In this document: positions 17,750 to 28,078 of the stretch, one piece after another
Position numbering within the stretch: position 1 is the stretch's first letter
How the letters are laid out: each line of letters opens with the position of its first letter
Origin: Chelatococcus sambhunathii
Lineage (GTDB): Bacteria; Pseudomonadota; Alphaproteobacteria; Rhizobiales; Methylopilaceae
Length of the DNA: 64,000 bases
Direction of reading: 5' to 3'
NCBI GenBank assembly: GCA_031316315.1
Contig: JADBEO010000004.1
Span: 1-64,000 of the forward strand
The notes under the pieces: model-generated
What the model saw: the letters and a program-made list of their open reading frames with translations, nothing else
What the model was told of the DNA's origin: nothing
The model's database searches: none
Program-made: the position numbers and the translations under genes

Positions 17750-18958
17750 ATGTCGTTCACACTCGACCTGTTCGCGAGCCAATCCGACGCCGCAAGCCGG
17801 GAAGGCGAGGGCGCGTCGCGCGTCTCGCGTCTCGCTTTCGTCGCCGAGGGCGCCGAGGGCCTGGCCCGCCTCGAACCTGTTTGGCGGCGCCTGAGCGAGT
17901 CCGCGCGCGACCAGTCCGTGTTCCAGACCTACGGCTTCGCGCGCTCCGCCGCGCGCTATCACGAAGAGCGCGGCGAGCGCGTTCTTGTCGCCGTCGCCGA
18001 GTGGGAAGGCCGACCAGCCTGCATTCTGCCCGTCGCCGTGCGCCGCCGGGGCGGCGTGCGCGTCGGCTCGTTCCTCGGCGATCCCATCGCGCAATACGGC
18101 GACGCGCTGATGGCGGCCGGAGCGCCCGCCCGCACGGCCGAGCTTGCGCTGAAGCGGCTCGCGAACGGCGGGGCGGTCGACCTTTTCGAGTTCCGGCGCG
18201 TGCGCGACGACGCGGCGCTCGGTCCGGCCCTGAAGAGCTTCGCGCTGGAGGTCGGCCTCGCAGTCGAGGCTCCCCATGCCGATCTCGCCTGCGAGACAGG
18301 AGCGGAGACGTTCCTGCTCCGCGTCGCCGGCGCGAAGCAGAAGCGGGAGCGCGCGCGCTCACGACGCAGGCTCGCCGAGCGCGGCGAGCTGCGGTTCGAG
18401 GCGCTGCGCGGGCCGGACGCGATCGACGCGCTCCGCCACGCTTTCGCGCTGAAGCGCGGATGGCTCGTCGCGCAGGGCGAGGCGAGCGCCGTGCTCGACG
18501 ATCCGAGGGCGCTGGCGGCGCTCGAGCGTCTGGCGCTCGATCCCCAAGACGGAGCCAGCCTCGTGGTCGGCCGGCTCACCGTCGGCGGCGTTCCGGCGGC
18601 CTTCGAGGTCGGCCTGGTGAAAGGGCGCCGCTTCCACGCCTATCTCGGCGCCGTCGCGGAGCCTTTCGCCGCTGCGAGCCCCGGCAAGACGGTAATGGAG
18701 GAGACCCTCGCCTGGTGCCTCGGCGAAGGCGTCGACCTCTACGACCTGCTGCCGCCGGCCGATGCGTACAAGCGGCGCTGGTCGAACGGCTCGACGAAGG
18801 TCCGCGTCTATGTCGCGCCGGTCACCCGCGTCGGAAAACTCTACGCCGGCGTCTGGCTCGGCGCGCTCCGTCCGCGCCTAAGGGCGGCGCTGGCCGCCAT
18901 GCCGGCGTCGCTGCGCCGGCGGGTCGGCGTCGCCGCGCTGAAGGCGGGCGCGGCCTGA
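17750..18958 (+). CDS. GNAT family N-acetyltransferase (CelD/BcsL-like)
   Basis: About 402 residues from the ATG at 17750. The C-terminal half has the features of the GNAT_6/CelD group: ALKRGWL near the middle, then PAAFEVGLVKGRRFHAYLGA, PGKTVMEETLAWCL and a final DLLPPADAYKRRWSNG. Such proteins are associated with polysaccharide or cell-surface modification and are predicted acyl or aminoacyl transferases, but the substrate is unknown. An in-frame ATG at 17639 would add 37 residues of Arg/Ser-rich sequence unlike the family N-terminus. Neither start has a strong ribosome-binding site. The gene converges on the reductase with a 4-base gap. No surface-polysaccharide genes are adjacent. Confidence 0.8.
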   Translation: MSFTLDLFASQSDAASREGEGASRVSRLAFVAEGAEGLARLEPVWRRLSESARDQSVFQTYGFARSAARYHEERGERVLVAVAEWEGRPACILPVAVRRRGGVRVGSFLGDPIAQYGDALMAAGAPARTAELALKRLANGGAVDLFEFRRVRDDAALGPALKSFALEVGLAVEAPHADLACETGAETFLLRVAGAKQKRERARSRRRLAERGELRFEALRGPDAIDALRHAFALKRGWLVAQGEASAVLDDPRALAALERLALDPQDGASLVVGRLTVGGVPAAFEVGLVKGRRFHAYLGAVAEPFAAASPGKTVMEETLAWCLGEGVDLYDLLPPADAYKRRWSNGSTKVRVYVAPVTRVGKLYAGVWLGALRPRLRAALAAMPASLRRRVGVAALKAGAA

Positions 18959-18962
18959 GGCC

Positions 18963-21052
<2,090 letters not shown>

Positions 21053-21129
21053 GGCTTGCCCCTTTCGGCGGCACAACCATGCGCTGAAAAGTCGTAACGT
21101 GCGGTTTATGGGAAAGATAATATGAGACG

Positions 21130-21450
21130 TCAGGCCTGCCGCTCTGGCGTCGTGACGACGAGACCGTCCAGGGCGGGCGTCACCTTGATCTGGCAGGAGA
21201 GGCGGCTGTTCGGCCGGACGTCGTAGGCGAAGTCCAGCATGTCCTCCTCCATCGGCTCGGGGCCGCCGACGGTTTCGGTCCACGCGTCGTCGACATAGAC
21301 GTGGCAGGTGGCGCAGGAGCAGGCGCCGCCGCATTCGGCCTCGATGCCGGGGACGTCATGCCGGATGGCGGTCTCCATCACCGTCGCGCCGATCTCGGCT
21401 TCGACCGTGCGGCTCTCGCCCGACGCATCGATATAGGTGATCTTCGCCAT
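21130..21450 (-). CDS. 2Fe-2S ferredoxin, adrenodoxin/FdVI type
   Basis: A 106-residue ferredoxin. Cys40, Cys46, Cys49 and Cys86 follow the C-x5-C-x2-C-xn-C pattern of vertebrate-type (adrenodoxin, Isc Fdx, FdVI) 2Fe-2S proteins; Cys44 is an additional cysteine within the cluster loop. The motif [18 protein letters not shown] is characteristic. It could receive electrons from the ferredoxin-NADP reductase at 18963-19991 and supply cytochromes P450, Fe-S assembly or other monooxygenases. No isc, suf or P450 genes are nearby, so the acceptor is unknown. The ATG at 21448-21450 gives a standard N-terminus ([11 protein letters not shown]). Confidence 0.93.
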   Translation of the reverse strand: MAKITYIDASGESRTVEAEIGATVMETAIRHDVPGIEAECGGACSCATCHVYVDDAWTETVGGPEPMEEDMLDFAYDVRPNSRLSCQIKVTPALDGLVVTTPERQA

Positions 21451-21584
21451 TCCAAGCCCACTCGCCTTCCACGGCCGTGAAACAACGGCCGCGCTCGAAA
21501 GCGGGCTCCTTAGAGCCTTTCTGGAGAACGCGCCAGCGCGCGCCGGCGCGTTCCGCTCCTAAGTCAGGTCAAGGACCGCCGAAA

Positions 21585-21962
21585 TCAGCGATCGAGGCCG
21601 AACCGCAGCTCGATGGCCGAGGTCACTTCCGCGACCGACTCGGCGAGCTCGGCGAGAGCCTTGCCGGTCGGCTCACCGGACTTGGCGGCGCGCTCGAGTT
21701 CGTCGGCCGCGAAGGCGACCCGGTTCGCGCCGACGCCGCGGGCCGAACCCTTCAGGGTGTGGGCGACGTCCGCCCGCTCCTTGGGGTTGGTCAGGGCCTC
21801 GAGACGGAACAGCAGGATCCGCGACTGGCGACGGAACAGCTCCAGGACTTCGCGCTCGAGAGAGCGGTCGCCCATGGTCTGGCGATTGAGGTGGCCAACG
21901 TCGATCGCGGTGGCGAAAGAGCTGTCGGCGCGTTGCTCGTACTGCTTCATGATGCTCGACAT
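21585..21962 (-). CDS. Solitary Hpt (histidine phosphotransfer) protein
   Basis: A 125-residue protein consisting mainly of one Hpt domain. The motif DVAHTLKGSARGVGANRVA places the phosphorylatable His at residue 68, with the conserved KGSA following. Such proteins relay phosphoryl groups between receivers of hybrid kinases and response regulators. The chosen ATG (21960-21962) is preceded by GGAG at about 12 bases; longer in-frame starts add sequence unlike Hpt proteins. No kinase or canonical receiver is adjacent, and the nearest receiver (20.1 kb) lacks its Asp. A SixA-like phosphohistidine phosphatase gene is divergent, 340 bases away. Confidence 0.88.
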   Translation of the reverse strand: MSSIMKQYEQRADSSFATAIDVGHLNRQTMGDRSLEREVLELFRRQSRILLFRLEALTNPKERADVAHTLKGSARGVGANRVAFAADELERAAKSGEPTGKALAELAESVAEVTSAIELRFGLDR

Positions 21963-22302
21963 GATGACTTTACACTCCGAACCCGCCAGAGTACGCGGCG
22001 GCACGTCCTTCCGTAATTGTGCGCCTCAATTGTCTAAAAATAGGCGCTTCAGGTTCACCAATCGCTACATTTTCTTTCTTCTGGTTAAGCGTGGCTTTCG
22101 GGCCACGCATACCAGCATGGATCGGCGGCGTTGAACTCGATCCGAACGGGACGTTCATTCGGCGTTCACCGCGACGGCCATCCAGCCTTCGCCTTTCGAC
22201 CGTTACCGGCTGGTTGAGAAACAGGGTTGAGAAAGCCTGAACCCCTTCCCACCTCGGGCCAGCGCTCGCGAGAAGCGCGAAGACGACATTTCGGGGAGCG
22301 CG
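21963..22302. other. Gene-free divergent region (340 bases)
   Basis: This interval separates the Hpt gene from the sixA-like gene and should hold both promoters. It is AT-richer than its surroundings around 22010-22090. A hairpin with arms GCGTGGC and GCCACGC occurs at 22089-22108 without a T-tract. The short stretch near 22210-22240 repeats GGTTGAGAAA. I see no convincing coding sequence, and no promoter pair that I can assign with confidence. Confidence 0.6.
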
Positions 22303-22830
22303 ATGCGCAGGTTGATTCTCTTCCGTCACGCGAAGTCGGACTGGTCTTCGGAAAATCTCGACGACCATGACCGGCCGCTCAACGCGCGCGGCAAGCGCGC
22401 GGCGGGGCCGATGGGCGCATGGCTGGTCGGTCGCGGCTTCAGACCTGACGTGGTGCTCTGCTCGACCGCCCGGCGCACGAAAGCGACCTGGGACCTCGCC
22501 AAGGTCGCGATGACGCCCGCTCCGAAGGCGCAATTCGATCCCGAACTCTACATGGCGACGTCGGCTGCGCTGCTCGAAAAGGTGAAGTCTCTGCCGGCGG
22601 AGGCCCAGACGGCGCTCTTCATCGGCCACAATCCGGGGCTCGAACAGTTCGTGAAGCTGATCGCGCCGAAGGGCGATCCCGAGGCGCGTCGTGCGCTGTC
22701 CGAGAAATTCCCGACGGCGGCGATCGCTGTGGTCGATTTCCCCTTCGACGAGTGGGCCGCCGTCAAGCCGGAGTCCGGACGCCTCGACCGTTTCGTCACC
22801 CCGAAATCGCTCGGCATCGGCGACGCATGA
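22303..22830 (+). CDS. SixA-type histidine phosphatase
   Basis: A 175-residue histidine phosphatase superfamily protein. The catalytic motif is FRHAKSDW with His9 as the predicted nucleophile, and a second conserved block is STARRTKATWDL. Length and the RHAKS form match the SixA group. SixA in E. coli removes phosphate from phosphohistidine, first described on the ArcB Hpt domain and later on the nitrogen PTS protein NPr. The gene is divergent from a lone Hpt gene and overlaps the ycjX start by four bases (ATGA), so it is probably co-transcribed with ycjX and the ycjF-like gene. The ATG follows a GGGGAG site. Confidence 0.88.
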   Translation: MRRLILFRHAKSDWSSENLDDHDRPLNARGKRAAGPMGAWLVGRGFRPDVVLCSTARRTKATWDLAKVAMTPAPKAQFDPELYMATSAALLEKVKSLPAEAQTALFIGHNPGLEQFVKLIAPKGDPEARRALSEKFPTAAIAVVDFPFDEWAAVKPESGRLDRFVTPKSLGIGDA

Positions 22831-24299
22831 TCCTCGGAAGCTGGCTGGACGAGGCGCGCATCGCAGTCCGCAGTCTGGCGGAGGCGGCGGCCGGCGCGCT
22901 CGATCCGACGATCAGGCTCGGCGTGACGGGTCTGTCGCGCGCGGGCAAGACGGTGTTCCTGACCGCGCTCGTCCAGGCGCTGGTCAACGGTGGGCGGCTT
23001 CCGGCCTTCCGCGCCTACGCGCAGGGGCGGGTCGCCGGCGCACGGCTCGCGCCGCAGCCGGACGACGCCATCCCTCGGTTCGAGGTCGAGTCCCACATGC
23101 GCGCTCTCACCGGCCCGGACCGGCGCTGGCCGGAATCGACGCGGCGCATTTCGGAGCTGCGCGTCGTCGTCGATTTCGAGGCCGCGAGCTTCTTCGGCGG
23201 TTCGCGCGCGCCGCGGCGGCTGACGCTCGACATCGTCGACTATCCCGGCGAGTGGCTGCTCGACCTGGCGCTGCTGTCGCAGGATTTCCGGCAGTGGTCC
23301 GAGCGCACGATCGCGACCGCCGAGCAGCCGACTCGCGCGCCGATCGCCGCCGACTGGCGCGCGCATCTCGCGACGCTCGATCCGCTGGCGCCGGAGGACG
23401 AGGACGCCGCCCGCACGGCCTCGGCCCTGTTCACCGGCTATCTGCGCGCCGGCCGCGACGACCGCGTGGCGCTGTCGACCCTGCCGCCCGGCCGGTTCCT
23501 GATGCCGGGCGATCTTGAGGGCAGCCCTGCGCTCACCTTCGCCCCGCTCGTCCTGCCGGGCGAGGGCGACGCGCCGTCGGGCTCGCTTTGGGCGATGATG
23601 GAGCGACGCTACGAGGCCTATCGCACCCACGTCGTGAAGCCGTTCTTCCGCGACCATTTCTCACGTCTCGACCGGCAGGTCGTGCTGGTCGACGCGCTGG
23701 CTGCGCTGAACGCCGGCCCGGAGGCGGTGGCCGACCTCGAAAACGCGCTGACGGACGTGCTCGCGGCCTTCCGGCATGGCCGCAACTCCTGGATCTCCTC
23801 GCTGTTCCGGCCCCGCGTGGACCGCCTGCTGTTCGCCGCGACCAAGGCCGATCACCTGCATCACACCAGCCATGACCGGCTGGAGGCGATCCTGCGCCGT
23901 CTCGTCGGCCGCGCCATCGAGCGCGCCGAGTTCGGCGGCGCGGCCGTCGACGTCGTCGCGCTCGCAGCCGTCCGCGCGACGCGCGAGGCGAGCGCGCGGC
24001 GGGGGCGGGAGGAGCTTCCGGTCATCGTCGGCGCGCCGGAGAAGGGCGAGCGCTCCAACGGCCAGATCTTCGACGGCGAGGAGGAGATCGCGGTGTTCCC
24101 CGGCGATCTTCCCGCCGACCCCGAGGTCGCGCTGCGGGCCGGCGGCTATCGCGGCCGCGCGGCCAGCGAGGAGGGCGGCGACCTCCGCTTCGTCAAGTTC
24201 CGCCCGCCGCTGCTGAAGCACGGAGAGCGGCCGCCGCAGCTGCCGCACATCCGGCTCGATCGGACGCTGGAATTTCTCATCGGAGACGCGCTGGCGTGA
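22827..24299 (+). CDS. ycjX: YcjX family P-loop protein (DUF463)
   Basis: A 490-residue YcjX protein. The nucleotide-binding loop is GVTGLSRAGKTVFLTALVQ near residues 32-50. Other typical pieces are LTLDIVDYPGEWLLDLALL, LFAATKADHLHHTSHDRL and the C-terminal PQLPHIRLDRTLEFLIGD. The family is P-loop NTPase-like and in enterobacteria is linked to envelope stress, but its biochemical role is not settled. The start overlaps the sixA-like stop (ATGA). A ycjF-like gene follows after 31 bases, the conserved partner. The protein is probably cytoplasmic, associating with the membrane through its partner. Confidence 0.92.
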   Translation: MILGSWLDEARIAVRSLAEAAAGALDPTIRLGVTGLSRAGKTVFLTALVQALVNGGRLPAFRAYAQGRVAGARLAPQPDDAIPRFEVESHMRALTGPDRRWPESTRRISELRVVVDFEAASFFGGSRAPRRLTLDIVDYPGEWLLDLALLSQDFRQWSERTIATAEQPTRAPIAADWRAHLATLDPLAPEDEDAARTASALFTGYLRAGRDDRVALSTLPPGRFLMPGDLEGSPALTFAPLVLPGEGDAPSGSLWAMMERRYEAYRTHVVKPFFRDHFSRLDRQVVLVDALAALNAGPEAVADLENALTDVLAAFRHGRNSWISSLFRPRVDRLLFAATKADHLHHTSHDRLEAILRRLVGRAIERAEFGGAAVDVVALAAVRATREASARRGREELPVIVGAPEKGERSNGQIFDGEEEIAVFPGDLPADPEVALRAGGYRGRAASEEGGDLRFVKFRPPLLKHGERPPQLPHIRLDRTLEFLIGDALA

Positions 24300-24330
24300 G
24301 ACGGCTTCAACAATCCCTATCTCTCAAGTC

Positions 24331-25350
24331 ATGACCGAACAGCCCCGCCGCCCTGCCGCCTTCCGGCTCAACGATCCGAACGTCGTGCTCGGCGCGGCGG
24401 ACGAGGAGATCTCCGCGCCGCGCGGCGGGGTGATCCTGACGCCGCAGCCGGACGCCTTCGAGACGGCGGAGCCGGCCGCGGCGCCGGTCGCGCCGCGTCG
24501 AAAGGGCCTGTGGCTCGGCGGCCTTTTCTGGAGCGCGCTCGGCGGTCTCGTCAGCCTGGCTGTCGGCCTCTGGGCGACGCGCGTCGTGGAGGACCTATTC
24601 GCCCGCGCCGACTGGCTCGGTTGGCTCGCGCTCGGCCTCGCCATCGTCGCGGCGCTCGCCGGCCTGGCGATCGTGCTGCGCGAGGTCCGGGGCCTGATGC
24701 GGCTCGCCCGCATCGAGGATCTGCGCACGCGAGCCGATGAGGCGCACGCCGCCGACGACGATCGGAAAGCGAGAAAGGTTTTGTCGGAGGTGGTGGCGCT
24801 CTACGTCTCACGGCCCGAAACGGCGCGGGCCCGGGCGGCGGTCGCGCTGCACGAGAACGAGATCATCGACGGCTCGGACCGGCTGAAGATCGCGGAGCGC
24901 GAACTGCTTTCGGATCTTGACGCCGAGGCGACCAGAGCGGTCGCCGGCGCGGCCAAGCGCGTGTCCGTCGTGACCGCCGTGTCGCCGCGCGCGCTGGTCG
25001 ACCTGGCCTTCGTGCTGGTCGAGTCCATGCGCCTGATCGGGCGGATCGGCGCGATCTACGGCGCGCGACCGGGAACGCTCGGCTTTCTCAAGCTCGCCAA
25101 GCATGTCGGCGCGCATCTCGCCGTCACCGGCGGCATGGGCGTCGGCGACGGGCTGATCGGCCAGGTGCTCGGCCACGGCGTCGCCGCGAAGCTGTCCGCG
25201 CGGCTGGGGGAAGGGGTGCTCAACGGGCTGCTGACGGCCCGCGTCGGCCTCGCCGCCATCGCGGTCTGCCGCCCGCTGCCCTTCGTCGAGCGCAAGCCCC
25301 CGACGGTGCGCGAGGTCGCCGGAAACCTGTTCGAGACCGCCCAGCGATAA
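24331..25350 (+). CDS. YcjF-like TIGR01620/DUF697 membrane protein
   Basis: A 339-residue protein starting MTEQPRRPAAFRLNDPNVVLG. Two adjacent hydrophobic stretches lie near residues 52-75 and 90-112 (LFWSALGGLVSLAVGLWATRV and LGWLALGLAIVAALAGLAIVL). They are followed by a charged helical region (RLARIEDLRTRADEAHAADD) and a hydrophobic DUF697-like C-terminus ending in VCRPLPFVERKPP. This is the usual partner of YcjX, directly downstream. The function is unknown; with YcjX it is presumed to act at the inner membrane. There is no sign of disruption. Confidence 0.88.
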   Translation: MTEQPRRPAAFRLNDPNVVLGAADEEISAPRGGVILTPQPDAFETAEPAAAPVAPRRKGLWLGGLFWSALGGLVSLAVGLWATRVVEDLFARADWLGWLALGLAIVAALAGLAIVLREVRGLMRLARIEDLRTRADEAHAADDDRKARKVLSEVVALYVSRPETARARAAVALHENEIIDGSDRLKIAERELLSDLDAEATRAVAGAAKRVSVVTAVSPRALVDLAFVLVESMRLIGRIGAIYGARPGTLGFLKLAKHVGAHLAVTGGMGVGDGLIGQVLGHGVAAKLSARLGEGVLNGLLTARVGLAAIAVCRPLPFVERKPPTVREVAGNLFETAQR

Positions 25351-25423
25351 GCCATGGAGTTCCGCTTTACAAAGTCGAGCGCCAGGTTGCATGATTTACA
25401 TAATGCGACCTAGAGGTGTTTTT

Positions 25424-25882
25424 ATGCCGTTCGAGAACTTCTGGGCTTACGTCGCGACGAGTCCCGGTGAAGCGGCTCTTGGACTGATAACATTGACCGG
25501 AGCGCTCTCCACCGTCGTCGGCTTTGTGGCTGGTGGTGCATGGTGGGCGGCGAGCGCATTGGCGAAGTCTCGGCTTGAGACATTAGAAGAGCGCATGCGG
25601 TTGGCGCAAGACAAGGAAAAGGATTTGATTGCGAAGGCCGAATCCCTGCGCATGGAGCTTGCCAAAATACCAGGTAACTCCGCTCAGAAGAGCGTCGCGG
25701 AATACTCGCAAGCAAGAGCTGAATTGGAGGCCGCCAAGGATCAGGTGTCCGACGCTTACGCAGGCTTGGAGAGTGTAGTGGGAGGCCTGTGGAACGCTGT
25801 GACGTCGATGATAGGTCAAGAGAGGCGCAGGGAGGAAACCGCAGGCGCCGGGGAGTTCGAGGCACCGAGGCCGACCACCTGA
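25424..25882 (+). CDS. Small membrane protein with coiled coil, unknown function
   Basis: A 152-residue protein with one hydrophobic segment near residues 14-47 (ALGLITLTGALSTVVGFVAG) followed by a long charged helix, about 50-105, likely a coiled coil (LETLEERMRLAQDKEKDLIA), and a hydrophilic tail. The ATG at 25424 follows AGAGGTG, a better site than the ATG at 25391. Codon choice and base composition are noticeably less GC-rich than the neighbours, suggesting recent acquisition or low expression. I do not recognise the family. The 73-base gap after the ycjF-like gene carries AT-rich sequence that may be its own promoter. Confidence 0.7.
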   Translation: MPFENFWAYVATSPGEAALGLITLTGALSTVVGFVAGGAWWAASALAKSRLETLEERMRLAQDKEKDLIAKAESLRMELAKIPGNSAQKSVAEYSQARAELEAAKDQVSDAYAGLESVVGGLWNAVTSMIGQERRREETAGAGEFEAPRPTT

Positions 25883-26235
25883 GCGCGTCTGCTGCCAGCG
25901 ATAAAAAAACCGCCGGCCGCGGGGACTGCTTCCGCGCCGGCGGTGGACACGAGGTCTCGAGTTTTGCCGCCGCCGTCAGACGGCGCCGTGGCGGCTCTTA
26001 CGATGGAGCCGTGATCACGGATTAGCGGGATTTGTGCCAATCCAGGATGCGACGTCGTCGCCTCTGGTACGCCTGCGGCGGCGGCGCTCCGGCCGCCGCG
26101 TGCGCAGTCGAACCTTTTTGCGGGACGGGAGAAAACCTCGAGCGAACAGAACGCGGTCCGTAAAACTACTGAGTCCCGCGGTCGCATGAGCACGGCTATC
26201 AGTTGCCTGCGAAAAATCGCGCAAGGGGCCGTGCG
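25883..26235. other. Gene-free region (353 bases) upstream of the RTX protease
   Basis: The interval holds a minus-strand terminator-like hairpin (25903-25943), a perfect 12-base palindrome CCGTGATCACGG at 26009-26020, GC-rich hairpin sequence near 26070-26100 and an AT-richer patch at 26115-26175 that could carry the protease promoter. A 69-codon minus-strand frame exists at 26015-26224 but is Arg-rich and unconvincing. The palindrome is a candidate operator; nothing identifies its protein. Confidence 0.5.
25903..25943 (-). terminator. Rho-independent terminator on the minus strand, no assigned gene
   Basis: Read on the minus strand, a hairpin with arms CCGCCGGC and GCCGGCGG is followed by seven Ts. 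This is a textbook intrinsic terminator, but the next minus-strand gene upstream is aroC, more than 2 kb away behind a plus-strand gene. It may end an unannotated short transcript within 25950-26230. Confidence 0.7.
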
Positions 26236-28041
26236 ATGCCTGTCGTGACCGATTACACGGCCCTGCTCAGCGGCTCCTATTGGGGCGGCATAGAGGTCAC
26301 GAACAAGCCGACGATCGTCACCTATTCCTTCGCGGCCTCGGCGCCCTCCTATCTCGTCGACGTCGACGGCTTCACCGCCTCGACCGTATCGAGCTTCCAG
26401 GCCTTCAGCGCCGCCGAGCAGGCGCAGGCGCGCGCGGCGCTCGCGGAGTGGTCGGCCGCGAGCGGCGTCGTGTTCGTCGAGGTCGCCGGCGGCAAGGGGG
26501 ACCTCAACTTCCAGAACGTCGATTTCGACACGACGAGCGGCCCGTCCTATTCGGGCGCCGGCGGCGTCGCGTTCTACCCCTTCGGCGATTGGGACTATTT
26601 CAGCGCCCCGTACTTCTCCGGCGATCTCGACGCGTCGGGCGACGTGTTCATGAACACGCGGTTCCGCGCCGGCGACGGCACGGTGAACTACGGCACGCTG
26701 CTCCATGAGATCGGCCACGCGCTCGGCCTCAAGCACCCCACGGAGAGCGTCTACGGCGCGTTCGGCGACCTCCATGACGAGGTGCTCGCCTCCGACGATC
26801 CTGCGCTCACCATCATGGCGAGTTCCGGCGACACGCTGGGCGGCGCGAGCGACCATCTGCGCCAGCTCGACAAGGACGCCATCGCGCACATCTACGGCGA
26901 CAGCGGCGGCCGGGTGGTCACCGGGACCACGGCCGGCGTCCTGGACGATGGGATCTCGTGGCGCTGGGACGCGCCGACCGAGACGCTGCGCCAGACGGGA
27001 ACGTCCGGCGCGGACGCGATCCGCGGCAGCTCCGTCGCCGACATCGCGTCGGGCGGGATGGGCAACGACTCCCTTTTCGGGCTGTCCGGCGCGGACCGTC
27101 TCGACGGCGGCGACGGCGCCGACAATCTCGACGGCGGCGCGGGCGTCGACACCATGAACGGCGGCGCGGGCGACGACGTCTATTTCGTCGACGCCGTCGG
27201 CGACCGGATCGGCGAGAGCGCCGGGGGCGGGGACGACGCGGTCTATGCCCACTCCAGCTACACGCTCGGGGCGAACATCGAGCGACTCTACCTCACCGGC
27301 GCCGGTCTGGTCGGCCGCGGCGGCTCCGGCGACAACGTCATCTTCGGCGACGGCGCGCACAAGACCGTGCTCTACGGCTTCGGCGGCGCGGATTATCTGG
27401 TCGGCGGATCCGCCGCAGACGCGCTCAACGGCGGCGCCGGCGGCGACAGCATGTTCGGAGGGGGCGGCGGCGACGTCTACACGGTCGACAATTTCGACGA
27501 CTACATCTTCGACGTCGCCGGCGAGGGAACCGACGTCGTCAAGGTCTATGCGAGCTGGGACGCCTATGCCGGATCCGAGACGGAAACGATCCGGATCATG
27601 ACCAACGCCGGTCTCTCCATTTCGGGAACCGACACGGCGAACGTCATGATCGGCGGCGGGGGGGCCGACACCATTTCGGGCGACAGCGCCTTCGCCGACA
27701 CGTCCGTCAGCAGTTCCGACCGGCTCACCGGCGGGGCGCGCGCGGACGTCTTCCTGTTCCGCCACCTGTCGGACAGCCCGGGCGGCGCCGCGATCGACCG
27801 CATCACCGATTTCGCCGACGGCGTCGACAGGATCAGCCTTGCCGGCGTCGCGGAGTCGACCGGCGTCGCGCTGCACTACTCGGCGTCTTCCGCTTTCAGC
27901 GGCGCGGCGGGCGAGGTCCACGCGCTCGTCTCCGGCGGGCTGACCTATGTCGAGCTCGACGTCGACGGCGACCGCGCGCTCGACATGCGCATCCGCCTGG
28001 ATGGCGTCCACACGCTCGGCTCCGGCGACTTCCTGTTCTGA
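26236..28041 (+). CDS. Serralysin-like M10 metalloprotease with RTX repeats
   Basis: A 601-residue secreted zinc protease. The zinc site is LLHEIGHALGLKHP with His157, His161 and His167 and catalytic Glu158; a Met-turn TIMAS follows about 46 residues later. From about residue 275 there are RTX calcium-binding nonapeptide-like repeats such as GGDGADNLDGGAG, GGAGVDTMNGGAGDD and GGSAADALNGGAGGDS. A peptidase M10 serralysin C-terminal domain ends in DFLF, a typical type I secretion signal. There is no N-terminal signal peptide. The ATG at 26236 follows AAGGGG. No ABC/HlyD/TolC export genes are in the window, so the exporter must be elsewhere. An Inh-type inhibitor was not seen. Confidence 0.93.
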   Translation: MPVVTDYTALLSGSYWGGIEVTNKPTIVTYSFAASAPSYLVDVDGFTASTVSSFQAFSAAEQAQARAALAEWSAASGVVFVEVAGGKGDLNFQNVDFDTTSGPSYSGAGGVAFYPFGDWDYFSAPYFSGDLDASGDVFMNTRFRAGDGTVNYGTLLHEIGHALGLKHPTESVYGAFGDLHDEVLASDDPALTIMASSGDTLGGASDHLRQLDKDAIAHIYGDSGGRVVTGTTAGVLDDGISWRWDAPTETLRQTGTSGADAIRGSSVADIASGGMGNDSLFGLSGADRLDGGDGADNLDGGAGVDTMNGGAGDDVYFVDAVGDRIGESAGGGDDAVYAHSSYTLGANIERLYLTGAGLVGRGGSGDNVIFGDGAHKTVLYGFGGADYLVGGSAADALNGGAGGDSMFGGGGGDVYTVDNFDDYIFDVAGEGTDVVKVYASWDAYAGSETETIRIMTNAGLSISGTDTANVMIGGGGADTISGDSAFADTSVSSSDRLTGGARADVFLFRHLSDSPGGAAIDRITDFADGVDRISLAGVAESTGVALHYSASSAFSGAAGEVHALVSGGLTYVELDVDGDRALDMRIRLDGVHTLGSGDFLF

Positions 28042-28078
28042 CCGGCGAGGTGAGAAGCCTCGGGCGCGGAAGGCTTTC

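Noticed and set aside
16217-18277. A 686-codon minus-strand frame over the VWA and GNAT genes
   Set aside because: It is Arg/Ala-rich and crosses two well-supported plus-strand genes.
22089-22108. Hairpin between the Hpt and sixA-like genes as a terminator
   Set aside because: It lies upstream of both divergent genes and has no T-tract after it on either strand.
26015-26224. A 69-codon minus-strand frame ahead of the orphan terminator
   Set aside because: The sequence is Arg-rich and compositionally odd and has no good ribosome-binding site; a non-coding transcript is a better explanation.
25816-28011. A 731-codon minus-strand frame opposite the RTX protease
   Set aside because: It mirrors the repetitive Gly/Asp codons of the protease repeats and has no recognisable motif; the protease zinc site and RTX repeats are decisive.
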